Made by a program: the position numbers and the translations under genes
Shown here: positions 13,724-16,864 of the stretch, piece by piece
How the letters are laid out: every line of letters begins with the position of its first letter
Numbering within the stretch: position 1 is the first letter of the stretch
The notes under the pieces: generated by a model
The model's database searches: none
The model's input: the letters and a program-made list of their open reading frames with translations, nothing else
Told to the model about the DNA's origin: nothing
Assembly: GCA_017444165.1 (NCBI GenBank)
Contig: JAFSXH010000009.1
Location: forward strand, 1-16,864
Length of the DNA: 16,864 nucleotides
Reading direction: 5' to 3'
DNA from: a bacterium
Lineage (GTDB): Bacteria > Vulcanimicrobiota > Xenobia > Xenobiales > Xenobiaceae

Positions 13724-13732
13724 TTATGAACA
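13724..13732 (+). other. Outlying DnaA box downstream of dnaN
   Basis: A perfect TTATGAACA in the short gap after dnaN, just before the terminator hairpin, preceded by a related GTTATCGAC at 13703-13711. It is isolated from the two main arrays. It may titrate DnaA or affect dnaN termination. Confidence 0.6.
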
Positions 13733-13736
13733 TTTT

Positions 13737-13777
13737 AAGAGCGAGAGAAACTAACACACTCACGCTCTTTATTTTTT
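13737..13777 (+). terminator. Intrinsic terminator after dnaN
   Basis: AAGAGCG (13737-13743) pairs with CGCTCTT (13763-13769), separated by a loop of 19 nt that can add a few inner pairs (GAG/CTC). TATTTTTT follows. It ends dnaA-dnaN transcription just before the tRNA-Arg promoter. Confidence 0.75.
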
Positions 13778-13781
13778 ACTG

Positions 13782-13810
13782 TTGATTTCAAATAAATAAA
13801 ATGCTAGAAT
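13782..13810 (+). promoter_or_regulatory. Promoter of tRNA-Arg and tadA
   Basis: TTGATT (13782-13787), a 17-nt spacer and TAGAAT (13805-13810) with an extended TGC just before the -10. Transcription would start about 13817, nine bases before the tRNA. As no other promoter is visible before tadA, it probably serves both. Confidence 0.75.
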
Positions 13811-13825
13811 CACGCAGAAATGAGT

Positions 13826-13901
13826 GCGCCGGTAGCTCAATGGATAGAGCGTTGGTCTCCGGAGCCAAAGGTTGTAGGTTCGATCCCTATTCGGCGCGCC
13901 A
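13826..13901 (+). tRNA. tRNA-Arg (anticodon CCG)
   Basis: A 76-nt cloverleaf. The acceptor GCGCCGG pairs with TCGGCGC (one G-T). The D arm is AGCTCAATGGATAGAGC. The anticodon stem TTGGT/GCCAA has loop CTCCGGA, giving anticodon CCG (reads CGG). The T arm is GTAGG-TTCGATC-CCTAT, followed by discriminator G and an encoded CCA. It lies between the dnaN terminator and tadA. Confidence 0.95.
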
Positions 13902-13913
13902 AACTTAGCAAAA

Positions 13914-14363
13914 ATGAAAAAAGAAAAATTCATGTTAGAAGCCTTAAAAGAGGCCAATTTAGCTAAGGAAGCTGGAGAAATTCCAGTAGGTGCTATTGTA
14001 GTAAAAGACAATGCCATAATAGCTAGAGGACATAATCTTAGAGAATCTCTTTTAGACGTAACTTCTCATGCAGAAATAGAAGCAATCAGATCGGCTATAA
14101 AAATATTAAACAACTGGCGTTTAGAAAATTGCGATCTCTATGTAACATTAGAACCTTGTCCTATGTGTGCTGGTACGATACTGCAATCTAGAATAAAGAG
14201 AATCGTATTTGGGACTTACAACTATAAAAATGGCAGTGCTGGTTCAGTAATAAACGTTCTAGATTACCCAGGACTAGATTGGCAAACGCAGATCGAAAGT
14301 GGCATTCTAGCTCCTCAATGCCAAAACATATTAGACGAATTCTTCTCAATAAAGAGATTGTAA
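13914..14363 (+). CDS. tadA: tRNA adenosine(34) deaminase TadA
   Basis: A 149-residue zinc-dependent deaminase that converts A34 to inosine in tRNA-Arg(ACG). The active-site H-A-E is at 52-54 (catalytic Glu54) and P-C-P-M-C at 81-85 (Zn ligands Cys82 and Cys85), preceded by EIPVGAIVV. Length and C-terminus are normal. The ATG is only 12 nt after the encoded CCA of tRNA-Arg and there is no Shine-Dalgarno sequence, so tRNA processing would leave a very short leader. A nucleoside/cytidine deaminase is less likely, given the PCPMCAG and EIPVGA motifs. The order tadA followed by the SRP RNA gene recalls Firmicutes. Confidence 0.94.
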   Translation: MKKEKFMLEALKEANLAKEAGEIPVGAIVVKDNAIIARGHNLRESLLDVTSHAEIEAIRSAIKILNNWRLENCDLYVTLEPCPMCAGTILQSRIKRIVFGTYNYKNGSAGSVINVLDYPGLDWQTQIESGILAPQCQNILDEFFSIKRL

Positions 14364-14389
14364 ATTGTTGTGAATTGTTAAGTACAAAC

Positions 14390-14418
14390 TTGACAAACAA
14401 AGACTATTATAAGATAAT
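14390..14418 (+). promoter_or_regulatory. Promoter of tRNA-Ser(CGA)
   Basis: TTGACA (14390-14395), exactly 17 nt, then GATAAT (14413-14418). Expected start about 14425, nine bases before the tRNA. A strong sigma70-type match, consistent with a highly expressed stable RNA. Confidence 0.8.
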
Positions 14419-14433
14419 CACGGAGCAATTTTT

Positions 14434-14528
14434 GGAGAGATGGCAGAGTCCGGTTGAATGCACTCGACTCGAAATCGAGCAGGCGAGTGAAGCTCGTCTC
14501 GGGGGTTCGAATCCCTTTCTCTCCGCCA
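14434..14528 (+). tRNA. tRNA-Ser (anticodon CGA)
   Basis: A 95-nt class II tRNA with a long variable arm. The acceptor GGAGAGA pairs perfectly with TCTCTCC. The anticodon stem CTCGA/TCGAG has loop CTCGAAA, giving CGA (reads UCG). The variable arm GCGAG...CTCG(T) is followed by T loop TTCGAAT, discriminator G and an encoded CCA. Length and discriminator G are as expected for tRNA-Ser. Confidence 0.95.
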
Positions 14529-14534
14529 TATTTT

Positions 14535-14579
14535 AGAGTTTTGCAACATTAAAAAGTAGCAAGACTCTATTTTTTTTGC
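14535..14579 (+). terminator. Intrinsic terminator after tRNA-Ser(CGA)
   Basis: AGAGTTTTGC (14535-14544) pairs with GCAAGACTCT (14559-14568), ten pairs including one G-T, with a 14-nt loop. A and then nine T (up to 14578) follow. This is the strongest terminator in the window and separates the two tRNA-Ser genes. Confidence 0.88.
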
Positions 14580-14587
14580 TTTACCTA

Positions 14588-14616
14588 TTGCTTTATTCTA
14601 GCATTTATGTTATAAA
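14588..14616 (+). promoter_or_regulatory. Promoter of tRNA-Ser(GGA) and SRP RNA
   Basis: TTGCTT (14588-14593), a 17-nt spacer and TATAAA (14611-14616) with extended TGT immediately before the -10. Start expected near 14623. The SRP RNA gene begins 9 nt after the tRNA with no room for its own promoter, so it is probably co-transcribed. Confidence 0.7.
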
Positions 14617-14634
14617 ACGGAACGTTATCAACGC

Positions 14635-14728
14635 GGAGAGATGGCTGAGTTGGTTGAAAGCGCACGATTGGAAGTCGTGTAAGTGGGTGATCCCTGCTTC
14701 AAGAGTTCGAATCTCTTTCTCTCCGCCA
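14635..14728 (+). tRNA. tRNA-Ser (anticodon GGA)
   Basis: A 94-nt class II tRNA. The acceptor GGAGAGA/TCTCTCC is identical to that of the upstream tRNA-Ser. The anticodon stem CACGA/TCGTG has loop TTGGAAG, giving GGA (reads UCC/UCU). It has a long variable arm, T loop TTCGAAT, discriminator G and an encoded CCA. Confidence 0.95.
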
Positions 14729-14737
14729 TTTACTTTT

Positions 14738-14842
14738 GAACCCAGAACACTCTCGAATGGGGGACTACGAACCCGGTCAGATGCGGAAGCAAGCAGCCGT
14801 AAGTTGATTCACCGTTGCGATGGTATCTTCTGGGTTCTTTTG
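14738..14842 (+). ncRNA. ffs: Signal recognition particle RNA, small bacterial (4.5S) type
   Basis: A hairpin RNA of about 100 nt. Terminal stem GAACCCAGA (14738-14746) pairs with TCTGGGTTC (14829-14837), and the apical domain holds the conserved GGTCAG...GCGGAAGCAAGCAGCC with a GGAA tetraloop (Ffh binding). It lacks the Alu domain of the long Bacillus 6S-type SRP RNA. The closing stem is followed by TTTT, so the 3' side may double as a terminator. It likely shares the upstream tRNA-Ser promoter. It assembles with Ffh and directs nascent membrane proteins to the translocon or YidC. Confidence 0.92.
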
Positions 14843-14862
14843 CAAGAGGCTAACAGAAAGCG

Positions 14863-15918
14863 ATGGCTGACATCCTTCCTCCATACACAGAAGATGAGAG
14901 AATGTTAGCAGGGTTGGTGTACCCACTCTGGCCGTTGGTGTGTCCTTTTATTTATTTTGGTCTGCACAAAGATGAGCCTTTCATTCATTTTCACGCTTTG
15001 CAAGCTCTAGCTGTAGGAGTGATCTCCATTGTAGGTTCCCTGGCTCTGACATTAATCGCTTATATTTTTTTGTGGATGTTGCCTACATCTTTTGTCACTC
15101 TTTCAGGATTTATGGGCATAGGCCTATTCTCGCTAGTGACCTTTATCTTTTTTCTTTGGTTTATGTTCGTCCTATACGTTGCCTGGAGAGCTAGTGCAGG
15201 AGAATTTTTGCGCCTTCCTTTTTTGGGAAAATGGGCCGAAGAGAAGATGCAAGATAATTTAGGAATCACTGAAAAAGATTACGCAACTGGTATTATTGGA
15301 CAGAAGAAAGAAAAAAAGATCGATAACTTCGACTATGAGTCAGCTCTGCAAAATGCGGCCAAGAATGGAGATACTTTTGCTCAATCTGAATTAAACATGA
15401 TGTTTGGTCAGAATTTAGAAGTCAGAGAACTTGAAGGCGATTATGAAACTTTAGAATATTCTAAAAAAGATTCTGGAGACATATCTAATTATTTACAGCC
15501 AGAACCTCAAGTTTCCTCAAATCTTCCCAAAACGACTCCACAAGCAAATACTGGTTTCAAACCTCGTGTTCCCACTCGAGCTAACACTGTAAATAGAGAA
15601 CCTGCCAATGTTCAACAAAATGTTCAGCCCGATCAAGATGGTTTTAGGCCTTTGACCTCAACTTTAACGGGACAAAACAATCCTCAAAGATCACGACAGA
15701 CTCCGGTTCCGCAACGCACCCAAGCTCCAGTTCCACAACAGACCAACATCCCCAAGAGACCTACAGTGCCTCCTGGATTTATTCCACGCAAACCACAGAC
15801 ACAGCAACAGCAACCACAGGAGAGCGAGTTTAAACCTGGCATAGTCTCTAAACCGACACCGCCGCCGCGTCAAGTCAATGGCAGGAGAACTTTCCAGTGG
15901 AAAGAGTTGAATGATTAA
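14863..15918 (+). CDS. DUF4870-like membrane protein with long Pro/Gln-rich cytoplasmic tail
   Basis: A 351-residue protein of unknown function. Residues about 14-34, 46-72 and 79-108 form three hydrophobic helices. The pattern (DERMLAGLVYPLWPLVCPFIYF, then FIHFHALQALAV) resembles the DUF4870/Tic20-like small membrane protein family. Residues 110-205 are charged, and a short stretch (ALQNAAKNGDTFAQSELNMMFG) faintly recalls a Sel1-type repeat. From about 205 to 340 the chain is low-complexity and probably disordered, rich in P, Q, T and R (for example PVPQRTQAPVPQQTNIPKRP). The start at 14863 has only weak upstream purines (AAGAGG, 13 nt away). It overlaps the convergent gene by a few bases at the stops. 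The family assignment is by pattern only. Confidence 0.75.
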   Translation: MADILPPYTEDERMLAGLVYPLWPLVCPFIYFGLHKDEPFIHFHALQALAVGVISIVGSLALTLIAYIFLWMLPTSFVTLSGFMGIGLFSLVTFIFFLWFMFVLYVAWRASAGEFLRLPFLGKWAEEKMQDNLGITEKDYATGIIGQKKEKKIDNFDYESALQNAAKNGDTFAQSELNMMFGQNLEVRELEGDYETLEYSKKDSGDISNYLQPEPQVSSNLPKTTPQANTGFKPRVPTRANTVNREPANVQQNVQPDQDGFRPLTSTLTGQNNPQRSRQTPVPQRTQAPVPQQTNIPKRPTVPPGFIPRKPQTQQQQPQESEFKPGIVSKPTPPPRQVNGRRTFQWKELND

Positions 15919-16864
15919 AAGATCTTTGACTGTACATCATTGAGTATTATTTTTTGACGTTTGCGATCTTTCAAATAAATATTGCGATAAACTTTTCTGA
16001 TAATATCTCTGACTTCTGATAATTTTTTGTAGGAGCGATAGGTTATAAGGTAATCTATTGCCTCTTCGCTTATAGGCAATCTCAAATTTTTAGCTTCCCT
16101 CTTAGCTACTTTTAATCTAATGTCCTTATAATCGACGGCTTGGTTCACTATTCCAGAGTTGTACATTTCTGTTAAATGTATTCCTACAGCTTTAACCATA
16201 TCATCGATAGTTAAACTTTGGGGTGGAGTTGTAGCACACATGCAGGCTAACTCTATGATCAGTCCCTTAATTTCATCGTTAATTGCGGTATCATGACAAC
16301 GATTGATAAACTTCCAAATATCTTGACGTTTTTGTTTTTGCAATTTTCTCTTTATATTGTCATAATAATTAAAATTAACTTTAGGGAGATTTTTTTGCTC
16401 CAAAATCTCCAGAACTTCCTCATAAGTTATCCAGCATTGTTTGTTGAGATTCGCTAAAATTAGGCTGTCTATCTCCTCTTTTATGACTAAATAGCAAATA
16501 TTACATAGACCGTCTTTTACTGTAGAACTGACAACCTTACAGCGTTGACAAGTCTGATAACCTGCCTGTTTATTTTCTTGGCGAATATTTTCAGTCAATT
16601 GCAAAAAACTTTTTAGACTATTTTCAGAATTTGGAAGATTAATACTCCTCGTACTTACCAAACTAAAATCAAATTGAGGAAGTTTTTTTACGGTCAAGAC
16701 ATTTAATCTAACTTTGTTTACATCAGGAAGTTCTTCTCGTATACGCCTCTGTATCATCTCCCAAGCCCAGCGAATATTTTCTTCAATTACACGACTAGAA
16801 CAAATTACAGTCAAAACGTAACGTTCTCCAATTTTTTCAAAATTAGCAGGGGAGGTACGAGAAA
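15915..16864 (-). CDS. DUF721/DciA-like protein with zinc ribbon and helical C-terminus, 5' end outside window
   Basis: The frame stays open to the window's right edge, so the N-terminus is missing. A TTG at 16814 is internal. The first visible 60 residues (ANFEKIGERYVLTVICSSRVIEENIRWAWEMIQRRI...VNKVRLNVL) follow the DUF721/DciA pattern: a short strand with G.L.V, S..W...L, then a final V..I.. strand. DciA proteins load the replicative helicase DnaB in bacteria lacking DnaC/DnaI, and are often encoded near dnaA-dnaN-recF-gyrB. A C-x-x-C...C-x-x-C zinc ribbon (CQRC...CNIC, about 16500-16545) follows. The last 200 residues or so are helical and charged, and I do not recognise them. The DciA assignment is an inference from pattern and location. 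Confidence 0.6.
   Translation of the reverse strand, partial: SRTSPANFEKIGERYVLTVICSSRVIEENIRWAWEMIQRRIREELPDVNKVRLNVLTVKKLPQFDFSLVSTRSINLPNSENSLKSFLQLTENIRQENKQAGYQTCQRCKVVSSTVKDGLCNICYLVIKEEIDSLILANLNKQCWITYEEVLEILEQKNLPKVNFNYYDNIKRKLQKQKRQDIWKFINRCHDTAINDEIKGLIIELACMCATTPPQSLTIDDMVKAVGIHLTEMYNSGIVNQAVDYKDIRLKVAKREAKNLRLPISEEAIDYLITYRSYKKLSEVRDIIRKVYRNIYLKDRKRQKIILNDVQSKIF

Noticed and set aside
14576..14908. 110-residue ORF across tRNA-Ser(GGA) and SRP RNA
   Set aside because: It is the frame of two stable RNA genes, with no protein-like features.
1..16864. Insertion sequences, transposases, integrases or prophage genes
   Set aside because: None of the protein sequences shows such motifs, and no terminal inverted repeats with target duplications were noticed.

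Overview
The window is bacterial chromosome from an AT-rich genome and spans the replication origin. TAA, TAG and TGA all serve as stops, so the standard bacterial code fits. The order rpmH-rnpA-yidD-yidC-jag-mnmE-mnmG-parB-rsmG diverging from dnaA-dnaN is the classic origin neighbourhood of Firmicutes and related lineages, and cyanobacterial relatives share much of it. I cannot assign a phylum from sequence alone. A short YidC, a KhpB/Jag protein and a DUF721 (DciA-like) protein fit that broad group.

Layout. Positions 1-3002 (+) hold the 3' part of a YchF-type GTPase gene and a glycogen debranching enzyme gene. A single parS palindrome (3006-3023) lies between glgX and the converging rsmG. 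Positions 3037-10357 (-) carry rsmG, parB, mnmG, mnmE, khpB/jag, yidC, yidD, rnpA and rpmH. A consensus promoter precedes rpmH, and a second perfect one just beyond mnmG reads toward parB across a leader of about 465 nt. Positions 10358-10862 and 12318-12554 flank dnaA and hold a bipartite oriC. Further right (+) are dnaN, tRNA-Arg(CCG), tadA, tRNA-Ser(CGA), tRNA-Ser(GGA), the 4.5S-type SRP RNA and a membrane protein with a Pro/Gln-rich tail. A convergent DUF721/zinc-ribbon gene runs off the right edge.

How it fits together. This is a replication and segregation hub (oriC, DnaA, sliding clamp, ParB/parS, a probable helicase loader) combined with ribosome, tRNA-modification and membrane-insertion functions (L34, RNase P protein, YidD/YidC, SRP RNA, MnmE/MnmG, TadA, RsmG).

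Most unusual features. (1) The origin boxes are TTATGAACA rather than TTATCCACA, with 13 perfect copies, and the DnaA recognition helix carries matching unusual substitutions. (2) The dnaA-dnaN gap has a textbook basal unwinding layout: two abutting boxes, a C5 tract, (CTA)8 DnaA-trios, then AT-rich DNA. Read as protein, this produces a spurious poly-Tyr N-terminus on DnaN. (3) A short motif, TGACA/TGTCA (usually TGACAT/ATGTCA), is roughly tenfold over-represented through mnmE, mnmG and the parB upstream region, and again in dnaA. It is at background in the genes between and around them. I know of no described system that explains this.
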